Made by a program: the position numbers and the translations under genes
The notes under the pieces: generated by a model
Told to the model about the DNA's origin: nothing
Database searches by the model: none
The model's input: only the letters and a program-made list of their open reading frames with translations
Shown: positions 4,604 to 12,396 of the stretch, piece by piece
Numbering within the stretch: position 1 is the stretch's first letter
Layout: every line of letters begins with the position of its first letter
Assembly (NCBI GenBank): GCA_905193485.1
Contig: CAJJOX010000040.1
Span: 1 to 12,858, forward strand
Length of the DNA stretch: 12,858 nt
DNA from: an uncultured Porphyromonadaceae bacterium
Lineage (GTDB): Bacteria; Bacteroidota; Bacteroidia; Bacteroidales; Muribaculaceae
Reading direction: 5' to 3'

Positions 4604-6535
4604 ATGGCAGAAACAGAAGAAGAATACAGTGCCAGTAACATTCAGGTGCTGGAAGGTCTGGAAGCCGTGCGCAAGCGCCCGGCAATGTATATCGGAGATA
4701 TTTCCACAAAGGGGTTGCACCATCTGGTCTATGAGGTTGTCGACAACTCCATCGACGAAGCGCTCGCCGGCTACGCGACCCACATCGACGTAACCATCAA
4801 CGCCGACAATTCCATCTCGGTGGTTGATAACGGCCGAGGCATTCCCGTCGACATGCATGAGAAAGAGCACAAAAGCGCGCTTGAAGTGGTGCTCACCGTG
4901 CTGCACGCCGGCGGCAAATTCGACAAAGGGTCCTACAAAGTGTCCGGTGGCCTGCATGGCGTGGGCGTTTCTTGCGTCAATGCTCTTTCCACATATCTCC
5001 GCGCCGAGGTGCACCGCAATGGCAAAGCCTACGTGCAGGAATACAGCTGCGGCAAACCGACTACCGAGCTTCGCGTCGTCGGCGACAGCAACCACACCGG
5101 CACCATGATCACCTTCAAGCCTGATGCGAGCATCTTCACAGTCACCGTCTACGACTACAACACACTGGCCAACCGTCTGCGCGACCTCGCATTCCTCAAC
5201 GCTGGCATCACCCTTACGCTCAAAGACATGCGCGAGGTAAACGAGAACGGAGAGCCACGCAGCGAAGTGTTCTATTCCAAAAACGGCCTGCGTGAGTTTG
5301 TCGAATACATCGACTCCAACAAAGAGTCACTCATCAACGACGTGATTCATCTCAACACCGAACGTCAGGGCATACCTGTCGAAGTGGCCCTGACCTACAA
5401 CACCACCTACAACGAAAACGTCTATTCGTTTGTCAACAACATCAACACAATCGAAGGCGGCACACACCTCTCCGGTTTCCGCCGCGGACTCACGTCGACC
5501 CTGAAAAAATATGCCGAGGACGAAAAACTGCTTGAGAAACTTAAAATCGATGTGGCCGGCGATGACTTCCGCGAAGGACTCACAGCCGTCATCTCGGTAA
5601 AAGTCATGGAACCGCAGTTTGAAGGACAGACCAAGACGAAACTCGGCAACAGCGAGGTGACCGGCGCCGTTTCGGCCGCCGTCAGCGAGGCGCTCCGCAA
5701 CTATCTCGAAGAGCACCCCGTACAGGCCAAAACAATTGTCGGCAAAGTGATTCTCGCCGCGCAGGCCCGCCATGCCGCCTACAACGCGCGCAAAAACGTT
5801 CTGCGCAAATCGCCGCTCTCCGGAGGCGGTCTGCCGGGCAAACTGGCCGACTGCTCAAGCCGCACGGCGGAAGACTGCGAGCTATTCCTCGTCGAAGGTG
5901 ACTCGGCAGGCGGAACGGCAAAACAAGGACGCGACCGCCAGTTTCAGGCCATCCTCCCGCTCCGAGGCAAAATCCTCAACGTGGAAAAGGCAATGGACCA
6001 CAAGATATTCGACAACGCTGAGATCACGGCCATGTTCCGTGCCATGCGCGTCACGATCGGCACCGACGACGATCCCAAGCAAGTAAACATCTCCAAGATC
6101 GCCTATCACAAAATTATCATCATGACCGATGCCGATGTCGACGGCTCGCATATCGCAACACTCCTCATGACATTCTTCTTCCGCCGCATGCGTCCCGTCA
6201 TCGAAAACGGTTATCTCTACCTTGCGACACCCCCGCTCTTCAAATGCACCCGTGGCAAAGTGGAGGAATATTGTTGGACCGAGCAGCAGGTGCAGCAGTT
6301 CATCCTGAAATATGGCGACAAGACCAAAGTGCAGCGCTACAAAGGTCTTGGCGAGATGAGCGCGCAAGAGCTCCGCGACACAACCATGTCGCCCGAGCAC
6401 CGCATGCTCAAACAGGTCAACATCAGCGACGCCGCAGAAGCCGACCGCATATTCTCGATGCTCATGGGTGAAGATGTGGCTCCACGCCGCGACTTCATCG
6501 AGGAAAACGCCAACTACGCCAACATCGACGCGTAA
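4604..6535 (+). CDS. gyrB: DNA gyrase subunit B
   Basis: A 643-residue ATPase subunit of DNA gyrase, which pairs with GyrA to introduce negative supercoils. The GHKL ATPase domain shows EVVDNSIDE (44-52), DNGRGIPVD (75-83) and the glycine-rich GGLHGVGVSCVNALS (115-129). The TOPRIM domain shows EGDSAGG (431-437), then QAILPLRGKILNVEKA, and the metal-binding DADVD (509-513). The C-terminal YKGLGEMSAQELRDTTM is typical of GyrB. Length and the absence of the large insertion seen in E. coli GyrB (804 aa) fit Bacteroidetes. ATG at 4604 was chosen over an in-frame TTG at 4532 because the conserved start runs straight into SNIQVLEGLEAVRKRPAMYIGD. No Shine-Dalgarno is evident. ParE is unlikely given the GyrB-type TOPRIM and tail sequence. 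Confidence 0.97.
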   Translation: MAETEEEYSASNIQVLEGLEAVRKRPAMYIGDISTKGLHHLVYEVVDNSIDEALAGYATHIDVTINADNSISVVDNGRGIPVDMHEKEHKSALEVVLTVLHAGGKFDKGSYKVSGGLHGVGVSCVNALSTYLRAEVHRNGKAYVQEYSCGKPTTELRVVGDSNHTGTMITFKPDASIFTVTVYDYNTLANRLRDLAFLNAGITLTLKDMREVNENGEPRSEVFYSKNGLREFVEYIDSNKESLINDVIHLNTERQGIPVEVALTYNTTYNENVYSFVNNINTIEGGTHLSGFRRGLTSTLKKYAEDEKLLEKLKIDVAGDDFREGLTAVISVKVMEPQFEGQTKTKLGNSEVTGAVSAAVSEALRNYLEEHPVQAKTIVGKVILAAQARHAAYNARKNVLRKSPLSGGGLPGKLADCSSRTAEDCELFLVEGDSAGGTAKQGRDRQFQAILPLRGKILNVEKAMDHKIFDNAEITAMFRAMRVTIGTDDDPKQVNISKIAYHKIIIMTDADVDGSHIATLLMTFFFRRMRPVIENGYLYLATPPLFKCTRGKVEEYCWTEQQVQQFILKYGDKTKVQRYKGLGEMSAQELRDTTMSPEHRMLKQVNISDAAEADRIFSMLMGEDVAPRRDFIEENANYANIDA

Positions 6536-6597
6536 GCCCCGCCTTGTGCCCGCTTTTCAGGAAGCCTCACAGACGCAGGCCTACATATCCCCCCTAC

Positions 6598-6651
6598 AGC
6601 GCAGACGTGCCGGCATTATGAAAAAAGTTCATGAAGCTGCACGTCTGCGCT
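6598..6651 (+). other. Long stem-loop after gyrB without T-tract
   Basis: A perfect 13-bp inverted repeat, AGCGCAGACGTGC (6598-6610) with its complement at 6639-6651, encloses a 28-base loop. Neither strand has a T-run beside the stem, so it is not a standard intrinsic terminator. A 13-codon reading frame (ATG 6618 to TAA 6657) starts in the loop and runs through the right arm. Possible roles: transcript end formation, a processing or stability element between gyrB and rnr, or a leader element. Confidence 0.6.
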
Positions 6652-6667
6652 TAACATAAAACCCGCT

Positions 6668-6697
6668 ACGGACGTTAAAAATATGACCACCGTCCGT
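6668..6697 (+). other. Second stem-loop in the gyrB-rnr gap
   Basis: A perfect 7-bp inverted repeat, ACGGACG (6668-6674) and CGTCCGT (6691-6697), has a 16-base AT-rich loop. It ends 35 bases before the rnr ATG. No TAnnTTTG box is visible anywhere in the gap, so rnr may be read through from gyrB with this structure in the transcript. Confidence 0.45.
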
Positions 6698-6732
6698 CAA
6701 CACATTCAACAACGCAACAACTCATAATCAAT

Positions 6733-8988
6733 ATGGCTAAGAAATCTGGCACTACATCCGGCAAAAAACAGGCAAAAGACCTTCATTCACTGGTGCTGAA
6801 CTATATCAGTCAACAGAAAAACACCACATTCAACTATAAACAGGTGGCCTTCGCTATCGGTGCCGACACCTCGGCGGCACACCGTGCCATCGCACTGATC
6901 CTCGCCGAAATGGCGTTCGACGGCGATCTCATCGAAGTGTCGCCCGGTAAATACAAAGCGCCGCAACGAAGCAACGTCACCACCGGCACATTCATACGCC
7001 GCAGCAATGGCAAAAACAGCGTTGTCACCGACGACGACGGCGAAACCATCTTCGTGGCCGAACGCAACTCGATGCATGCGCTGAACGGCGACAAAGTGCG
7101 CATAATCGTTGCCGCGCGTCGTCGTGGCGTGGACCCGGAGGCAGAGGTGCTTGAAATCATCGAAGAAAAAGAACAGACCTTCATCGGCACACTTCAGGTC
7201 GCACGCCAATACGCCTATCTGCAGACCGACTCAAAGTTTCTTGCCACCGACATCATCATTCCGCGCGCCAGACTCAAAGGTGGCACGACAGGACAAAAAG
7301 CCATTGTGCGCATAACCTCTTGGCCCGACGACGCCAAAAACCCGATAGGCGAAGTCATTGACATCCTCGGACAGACCGGCGACAACACCACGGAAATGCA
7401 CGCCATACTTGCCGAATTCGGCCTGCCCTACCGCTATCCTGAAAATGTCAACGCCGCCGCCGAACGCATCGGAGCAGGCATCACCGACGATGTAGTGGCA
7501 CAGCGCGAGGATCTGCGCGGAGTCGTGACATTCACCATTGACCCCAAAGATGCAAAAGATTTCGACGACGCGTTATCCATACGCCGGCTTGATAACGGAA
7601 ACTATGAAATCGGCGTTCACATCGCCGACGTGACCCATTATGTGCGTCCCGACTCCCTTCTCGACAAAGAAGCGCAAAAACGCGCCACATCGGTCTATCT
7701 CGTCGACCGCGTCGTGCCGATGCTTCCCGAACATCTCTCCAACGGCATCTGCTCGCTTCGTCCCGACGAAGACAAACTCACATTCTCATGCATTTTCGAG
7801 ATGGACGATCAGGCCGAAGTGATAAAATCACGCATCGTACGCACCGTCACACGTTCCGTGCGCCGTTTCACATATGAAGAAGCGCAACTGGTGATCGAAA
7901 CCGGTTCTGGCGACTATGCCGATGAGATTCTCACCCTCGATCGCCTTGCCAAAATTCTGCGCCGAAACCGCTACGACAACGGCTCTGTGGAATTTGACCG
8001 CGCCGAGGTGCGCTTCGACACAGACGAAACCGGGCACCCGGTCAGCGTATATTTCAAGGAATCTAAAGACGCCAACAAACTCATTGAAGAATTCATGCTT
8101 CTGGCCAACAAGACCGTTGCCACCGCCATCGGAAAACCGGAAGGACATAAAAAACCAAAAGCCTTTGTCTACCGCGTTCACGACATGCCGGATCCGGGCA
8201 AACTGGCCGACCTTTCAAAGATAGCCCGGACTTTTGGCTTCAAAGTGAAAGAAAACGGATCGTCGCGCGAAGTCAACCGTTCGATCAACCGCATGCTTGC
8301 CGACGTGAAAGGCAAAGGCGAAGAAAACTTCCTGTCGACGCTTGCTATCCGGTCTATGGCAAAAGCCGTCTACACTACCACAAATGTCGGCCACTACGGT
8401 CTTGCTTTCGACTACTACACCCATTTCACATCTCCAATCCGCCGTTACCCCGACATGATGGTTCACCGTCTGCTTGAACGCTATCTTGCCGGAGGTCGTT
8501 CGGTCAATCAGCAAAAGCTCGAAGAGCAGTGCAAACACTCATCCGATATGGAACAGCTTGCCGCCAATGCCGAACGCGCCTCAATTAAATACAAACAGGT
8601 CGAATTCATGGGCGACCATATGGGTGAAGTGTACGACGGCGTCATATCAGGCGTTACCGAATGGGGACTCTACGTCGAATTGTCTGAAAACATGTGCGAA
8701 GGTCTTGTTCCCGTACGTGACCTTGCCGATGACTACTACGACTTCGACGAGAAAAACTATTGCCTCATCGGACGGCGTCGTGGAGTCCGCTATCGTCTTG
8801 GCGATCAGGTGAGAGTGAAAGTGGCGCGTGCTTCGCTTGAAAAGAAACAGCTCGACTTCGTCCTTGTCGACGACAAAGGCATCCCGATGCAAAGCGACAA
8901 CATCGGACGCAAACCGGAATCGGAAAACCAGAAAAAGAAGCACGTGAGCCGCCAGGAAAAGAAAAAGACTCGCTCACGCCGCCGCTGA
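6733..8988 (+). CDS. rnr: Ribonuclease R
   Basis: A 751-residue 3'-5' exoribonuclease of the RNB/RNase II family. It degrades structured RNA and takes part in mRNA, rRNA and tmRNA-linked quality control. Domains in order: an N-terminal winged-helix domain (about 15-75), two cold-shock OB domains (about 82-225), the RNB catalytic domain (about 260-590), an S1 domain (about 630-708) and a Lys/Arg-rich tail (709-751). The active-site stretch DPKDAKDFDD places Asp270, Asp276, Asp278 and Asp279 where E. coli RNase R has Asp272, Asp278, Asp280 and Asp281. HIADVTHYV and FTSPIRRYPDMMVHRLL further mark the family. The helix-turn-helix domain plus basic tail points to RNase R rather than RNase II. It lies 197 bp after gyrB and 13 bp before folB, with no separate promoter seen. 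Confidence 0.96.
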   Translation: MAKKSGTTSGKKQAKDLHSLVLNYISQQKNTTFNYKQVAFAIGADTSAAHRAIALILAEMAFDGDLIEVSPGKYKAPQRSNVTTGTFIRRSNGKNSVVTDDDGETIFVAERNSMHALNGDKVRIIVAARRRGVDPEAEVLEIIEEKEQTFIGTLQVARQYAYLQTDSKFLATDIIIPRARLKGGTTGQKAIVRITSWPDDAKNPIGEVIDILGQTGDNTTEMHAILAEFGLPYRYPENVNAAAERIGAGITDDVVAQREDLRGVVTFTIDPKDAKDFDDALSIRRLDNGNYEIGVHIADVTHYVRPDSLLDKEAQKRATSVYLVDRVVPMLPEHLSNGICSLRPDEDKLTFSCIFEMDDQAEVIKSRIVRTVTRSVRRFTYEEAQLVIETGSGDYADEILTLDRLAKILRRNRYDNGSVEFDRAEVRFDTDETGHPVSVYFKESKDANKLIEEFMLLANKTVATAIGKPEGHKKPKAFVYRVHDMPDPGKLADLSKIARTFGFKVKENGSSREVNRSINRMLADVKGKGEENFLSTLAIRSMAKAVYTTTNVGHYGLAFDYYTHFTSPIRRYPDMMVHRLLERYLAGGRSVNQQKLEEQCKHSSDMEQLAANAERASIKYKQVEFMGDHMGEVYDGVISGVTEWGLYVELSENMCEGLVPVRDLADDYYDFDEKNYCLIGRRRGVRYRLGDQVRVKVARASLEKKQLDFVLVDDKGIPMQSDNIGRKPESENQKKKHVSRQEKKKTRSRRR

Positions 8989-9001
8989 TCCGGGTCTGCC
9001 T

Positions 9002-9364
9002 ATGGAAAAGACTACGATTGAAATCAGCTGTCTGCGGTGTCACGCACATCATGGAGTGATGCCGCAGGAACGCATTGTGGGCAACGATTTTGAAGTCTCG
9101 CTGCGGGTGGTTTATCCCGCGCGGCTTGCCATCGAAAGCGACAGCCTTGACGGCACTCTCAACTATGCCACCGCATGCGAGATCATACGTGAAGTCATGA
9201 CCGAACCCTCGCAATTGCTTGAAAACGTGTGCGGTCGCTTGCGTCAGGCTCTGATGGAGCGATTCCCGCTGATAGAAAGCGGCATGGTAAAAGTAGCCAA
9301 ACTTCATCCGCCTATTCCGTCTGTCCAGATGCAGCATGTGGCGGTCGAACTCAGCTGGGACTGA
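9002..9364 (+). CDS. folB: Dihydroneopterin aldolase
   Basis: A 120-residue FolB, which in folate synthesis splits 7,8-dihydroneopterin into 6-hydroxymethyl-7,8-dihydropterin and glycolaldehyde. The key family positions are visible: HGVMPQE with Glu23, LNYA with Tyr55, LLEN with Glu74 and the catalytic Lys100 in AKLHPPIP. These match the active-site Glu22, Tyr54, Glu74 and Lys100 of the S. aureus enzyme almost position for position. Full length for the family. It starts 13 bp after the rnr stop and is probably cotranscribed with it. Its stop codon is only 9 bp from that of the convergent sugar kinase gene. Confidence 0.93.
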   Translation: MEKTTIEISCLRCHAHHGVMPQERIVGNDFEVSLRVVYPARLAIESDSLDGTLNYATACEIIREVMTEPSQLLENVCGRLRQALMERFPLIESGMVKVAKLHPPIPSVQMQHVAVELSWD

Positions 9365-9373
9365 CCGACAGTT

Positions 9374-10282
9374 TCACACGTCCACGCACGTCAGACAAGC
9401 CGGAAGCAGAGGCATCGCGCCGCTGCATGAGCAGACATACGCCGACACCTCCGAGGCAAGCCTGTGGGCCTCGGCTATAGATGCTCCCTTGAGCAACGCC
9501 GCCGTAAAAGAAGCCGTAAAAGAGTCGCCTGCACCTACCGTATCCGCCACATCAACCTTTGGAGCGGCGAAAAACGACGGAGCGTCCGATTCTTTACTGA
9601 ACACATAGCTCCCTTTGGATCCACATGTGAGAATCAATATGCCGAGATCATAACGCCCGATAAGACTGCGACAGTTGCTTTGGAAATCATTGCTGCGAAG
9701 ACCGAACATATCACAGACAACCGGCAATTCCTCATCGCTTATTTTCAACACATTGCAGCGAAGAAGCGAACTTTCGACTATCTCTTTGGAATAAAATCGC
9801 TGACGCAGATTGATATCGAAAATCTTCAAAGCCCCGGATGGCACAGCGTCGAGAAACCGGCGAATCGTTTCACGCGACTCATCAGAGCGTTGGGCCAATG
9901 TCCCGAAGCAGACTGCCGAAGTTCGCTTTGCAAGCGCCTCCAGACGCCCGGAATACGGAATATGGTCCCAGGCGACATGCTCGACAATATCATATGTCGG
10001 GACACGCGCCTCATCAAACACCACATCGACCGCTCCCGTGGGATAATCCACTGTGGCTATTTCGGCATTCAGGCCAAGCATGTTGAATTTGTCACGAAGT
10101 TCTGCACCCTCTTCATCATTCCCCAAAGCGCTAACCGCACAGGCCGGAAGTCCGAACTGCGCCACATGATAGACAAAATTTACCGGCGCGCCACCGAGTT
10201 TCTTGCCCTCAGGCAGACGGTCCCAAAGAAGTTCTCCGATTCCAACCACGGTAAAGGGCAATTGCAACTGCATCTTTGTCAT
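9374..10282 (-). CDS. PfkB-family carbohydrate kinase, probable fructokinase
   Basis: A 302-residue ribokinase/PfkB-fold sugar kinase that phosphorylates a sugar with ATP. The start IGELLWDRLPEGKKLGGAPVNF, with the sugar-contacting GGAPVN at about 30-35, is typical of bacterial fructokinases. The anion-hole and catalytic motif DTVGAGDSF gives the catalytic base Asp253. The middle motif DINLRQRFY (about 156-164) is also family-typical. A fructokinase role is the best guess, but other ketose or aldose kinases of this fold cannot be excluded. ATG at 10282 was chosen: an in-frame GTG at 10300 overlaps the -7 promoter box and so cannot be transcribed from it; ATG at 10273 is an alternative. It sits downstream of the RNA methyltransferase gene on the same strand. 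Confidence 0.88.
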   Translation of the reverse strand: MTKMQLQLPFTVVGIGELLWDRLPEGKKLGGAPVNFVYHVAQFGLPACAVSALGNDEEGAELRDKFNMLGLNAEIATVDYPTGAVDVVFDEARVPTYDIVEHVAWDHIPYSGRLEALAKRTSAVCFGTLAQRSDESRETIRRFLDAVPSGALKIFDINLRQRFYSKEIVESSLLRCNVLKISDEELPVVCDMFGLRSNDFQSNCRSLIGRYDLGILILTCGSKGSYVFSKESDAPSFFAAPKVDVADTVGAGDSFTASFTAALLKGASIAEAHRLASEVSAYVCSCSGAMPLLPACLTCVDV

Positions 10283-10299
10283 ATAACGGATATTTTTCA

Positions 10300-10329
10300 C
10301 AAATATACATATTATTTTTCAACACGCAA
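10300..10329 (-). promoter_or_regulatory. Promoter of the sugar kinase gene
   Basis: On the minus strand TATATTTG (10300-10307) matches the -7 consensus and TTG (10327-10329) lies 19 bp upstream. Most of the element lies within the last codons of the upstream RNA methyltransferase gene. The predicted start near 10293-10296 leaves only about 11-14 bases before the ATG at 10282. Confidence 0.6.
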
Positions 10330-11157
10330 TTCCCAGAAAGCCACAGACGATGCAGCCGCGACGTTGAGCGAATCGACTCCGTGAAACATCGGGATACGTA
10401 CCGTATAGTCGGCTTCGGCTATCACGTTTCCCGACAGTCCGTCGCCCTCCGTACCCAGGATTATCGCAAGCCGTTCCTCGTCTTTCAGATGTCTGTCGTC
10501 AATCGGCACGGAATGATCGGTGAGAGCCATGGCGGCCGTGCGCAGTCCAAGAGAATGCAACGCAGGGGAAACAGGGCCGTCGATCCACGTCCACGGGATC
10601 AGAAACACAGACCCCATCGACACACGTATGGCGCGACGGTTTAGCGGATCGCACGACGTGACTGTAAGCAGAATGCCGTCTATTCCGAGAGCGGCGGCGC
10701 TACGGAAAATAGCCCCGATATTAGTGGTGTCGACCACACTGTCTATCACCGCTATACGCCGCGTGCCGCTGACCACATCGCCTACCGACGGAAGCTGACG
10801 GCGATGCATGGCGCATAGCACTCCGCGCGTCAGCTTATAGCCGGTCAGTTGCGATAGAAGCTGGCGTGTGCCGGTGAGCACCGGCATCTCGGGGCACCGC
10901 GCTATGATATCTGCTGCGTCACCTGTGATGTGCCGTTCCTCACACAGCAGCGAAACAGGCTGATATCCTGCATCAAGAGCCACACGGATCACCTTGGGGC
11001 TTTCGGCCACAAAAAGCCCTTGTTCGGAATGAAGCCGGTTGCGGAGCTGTGGCTCCGTGAGTGACGAATACACTGCGGCTCGGGGATCTGAAAGATCCGT
11101 GATATGCACTATGCGTTCCGCTGTGTCATTGTCGTATGCAAACGAATGATCTGACAT
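10312..11157 (-). CDS. SpoU/TrmH-family RNA 2'-O-methyltransferase
   Basis: A 281-residue SPOUT-class enzyme that transfers a methyl group from S-adenosylmethionine to a ribose 2'-OH in rRNA or tRNA. An N-terminal substrate-binding region (about 25-120) precedes the catalytic domain. Motif 1 is DTTNIGAIFRSAAALG (143-158) with Asn146 and Arg152. Motif 2 is LGTEGDGLS (234-242). Motif 3 is IPM followed by SLNVAAASSVAFWE (255-276), which forms the trefoil-knot cofactor site. The exact RNA target cannot be read from sequence; RlmB-like 23S rRNA enzymes and tRNA TrmH are both possible. ATG at 11157 was chosen because the 16-codon GTG extension would lie in the fabD terminator. Its 3' end carries the promoter of the sugar kinase. 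Confidence 0.9.
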   Translation of the reverse strand: MSDHSFAYDNDTAERIVHITDLSDPRAAVYSSLTEPQLRNRLHSEQGLFVAESPKVIRVALDAGYQPVSLLCEERHITGDAADIIARCPEMPVLTGTRQLLSQLTGYKLTRGVLCAMHRRQLPSVGDVVSGTRRIAVIDSVVDTTNIGAIFRSAAALGIDGILLTVTSCDPLNRRAIRVSMGSVFLIPWTWIDGPVSPALHSLGLRTAAMALTDHSVPIDDRHLKDEERLAIILGTEGDGLSGNVIAEADYTVRIPMFHGVDSLNVAAASSVAFWELRVEK

Positions 11158-11163
11158 AAGCTG

Positions 11164-11210
11164 GCAAAAAGTCCCCGTGCTATACCGGTTTGAAATGTAT
11201 GGCACGGGGA
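11164..11210 (-). terminator. Intrinsic terminator of fabD
   Basis: A 14-bp stem has arms 11172-11185 and 11197-11210 (TCCCCGTGC paired with GCACGGGGA, one G-T wobble, then ATAC/GTAT) and an 11-base loop. On the minus strand it is followed by CTTTTTGCC. It stands 41 bases past the fabD stop codon and only 6 bases before the next gene's ATG at 11157, so that gene needs readthrough or a promoter inside this element. Confidence 0.85.
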
Positions 11211-11251
11211 ATGAGTGAATGTTATTGCTCTCTTTTTTACTGAGCCGTGGA

Positions 11252-12130
11252 TTACTGGCGTCCTGAAGTGGCTACCGCACGGTCTATCTTGGCAACAAGG
11301 CCCTGAAGCACTTTGCCCGGACCCAGTTCGACAAACTCTGTGGCACCGTCGGCAATCATATTTTTGATCGTCTGTGTCCAACGGACAGGAGCCGTAAGCT
11401 GTGCCACGAGATTGGCTTTGATTTCAACGGGATCAGTATGCGGTTTGGCATCGACATTCTGATAAACCGGGCACACGGGCTCGCTTACTGTCGTGCGTTC
11501 GATGGCCTCGGCAAGTTCAGCGCGTGCAGGCTCCATGCAGGGAGAATGGAAAGCGCCGCCCACTTTGAGCTTGAGGGCGCGTTTCGCACCAGCCGCAAGC
11601 AACTGTTCACAAGCGGCGTCTATGGCCTCTACTTCACCTGAGATCACGATCTGACCCGGGCAGTTATAGTTGGCGCAGACGACCACACCGTCTATGCCGG
11701 CGCAAACCTCTTCGACTTTTTCATCGGGCAATGCAAGGACGGCAGCCATTGTCGAGGGTTTAAGCTCGCATGCCTTCTGCATTGCGCGGGCACGGGCCGA
11801 AACCAGACGGAGGCCGTCTTCAAATGTCAGCGCTCCCGCAGCTACAAGAGCCGAGAATTCGCCGAGAGAATGGCCTGCCACCATGTCGGGATTGAATTCC
11901 TCACCCATTGTTTTTGCGAGGATTACAGAATGGAGAAATATGGCGGGCTGGGTCACCTTGGTTTGCTTGAGATCTTCGTCGGTGCCTTCAAACATCAGGT
12001 CTGTGATGCGGAATCCAAGAATCTCATTGGCTTTCTCAAACATTTCATGTGCCGTGGGATTCGTGTCGTAAAGTTCTTTGCCCATTCCTACGAACTGGGC
12101 TCCCTGACCGGGAAAAACGAATGCTTTCAT
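11252..12130 (-). CDS. fabD: Malonyl-CoA:acyl carrier protein transacylase
   Basis: A 292-residue FabD, which transfers malonyl from CoA to acyl carrier protein and so feeds fatty acid elongation in the cytoplasm. It shows FPGQGAQ (6-12), the nucleophile motif GHSLGEFSALVAAG with Ser88 (86-99), the malonate-binding Arg113, the GAFHSP motif with His195 (192-197) and a family-typical Gln244. These line up with Ser92, Arg117, His201 and Gln250 of E. coli FabD. Length is normal. The gene is transcribed alone or first in the line fabD, RNA methyltransferase, sugar kinase, with a strong terminator directly after it. Other fab genes are not in the window. Confidence 0.96.
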   Translation of the reverse strand: MKAFVFPGQGAQFVGMGKELYDTNPTAHEMFEKANEILGFRITDLMFEGTDEDLKQTKVTQPAIFLHSVILAKTMGEEFNPDMVAGHSLGEFSALVAAGALTFEDGLRLVSARARAMQKACELKPSTMAAVLALPDEKVEEVCAGIDGVVVCANYNCPGQIVISGEVEAIDAACEQLLAAGAKRALKLKVGGAFHSPCMEPARAELAEAIERTTVSEPVCPVYQNVDAKPHTDPVEIKANLVAQLTAPVRWTQTIKNMIADGATEFVELGPGKVLQGLVAKIDRAVATSGRQ

Positions 12131-12217
12131 TGTCGAAATTATATATGAATATTTGATTGATTATTATCTCACTATAATATATAGATTTGCCATGTTTGAT
12201 GCCATGATCATGAACCG

Positions 12218-12225
12218 CAAAATTA
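12218..12225 (-). promoter_or_regulatory. Candidate -7 element for fabD
   Basis: TAATTTTG on the minus strand matches TAnnTTTG and would start transcription near 12211-12214, giving a leader of about 80 AT-rich bases. A perfect 10-bp palindrome CATGATCATG (12203-12212) falls at that predicted start. The -33 position lacks a clear TTTG, so the call is tentative. Confidence 0.4.
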
Positions 12226-12329
12226 GCCAATTTTTCGATATTAAGGAAATATTTCCCTATTTCTTTCATGACGGTTTGCAAACAAATTATGGCTTAGGCA
12301 CATAGAATCGCACATACGGCATCTGCAAC

Positions 12330-12355
12330 GACGATATTTCACATTAATTATCGTC
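12330..12355. promoter_or_regulatory. Dyad upstream of the MATE gene, possible operator
   Basis: GACGATA (12330-12336) and TATCGTC (12349-12355) form a perfect 7-bp inverted repeat with a 12-bp spacer, centred about 54 bp before the ATG at 12397. Arm-to-arm spacing suits a dimeric regulator contacting two major grooves. No regulator gene is adjacent in the window, so the binding protein is unknown. The rest of the 12131-12396 gap holds no gene. Confidence 0.4.
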
Positions 12356-12384
12356 CCGTTTCCGCCCATCTCGGCTTAAATCAC

Positions 12385-12392
12385 TAATTTTG
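12385..12392 (+). promoter_or_regulatory. -7 promoter element abutting the MATE gene start
   Basis: TAATTTTG matches TAnnTTTG and ends 4 bases before the ATG at 12397. The predicted transcript begins at or within a few bases of the start codon. Only a partial -33 match (TTTC, 12359-12362) lies roughly where expected. Confidence 0.5.
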
Positions 12393-12396
12393 TGCC

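Noticed and set aside
4592..6400. Several long antisense and shifted frames within gyrB (and similar ones in rnr and fabD)
   Set aside because: They follow the codon bias of the real gene and show no domain; they are shadows of GC-rich coding sequence.
12045..12281. 78-codon minus-strand reading frame overlapping the fabD start
   Set aside because: It overlaps fabD out of frame, has no recognisable domain, and its upstream part is AT-rich intergenic sequence.
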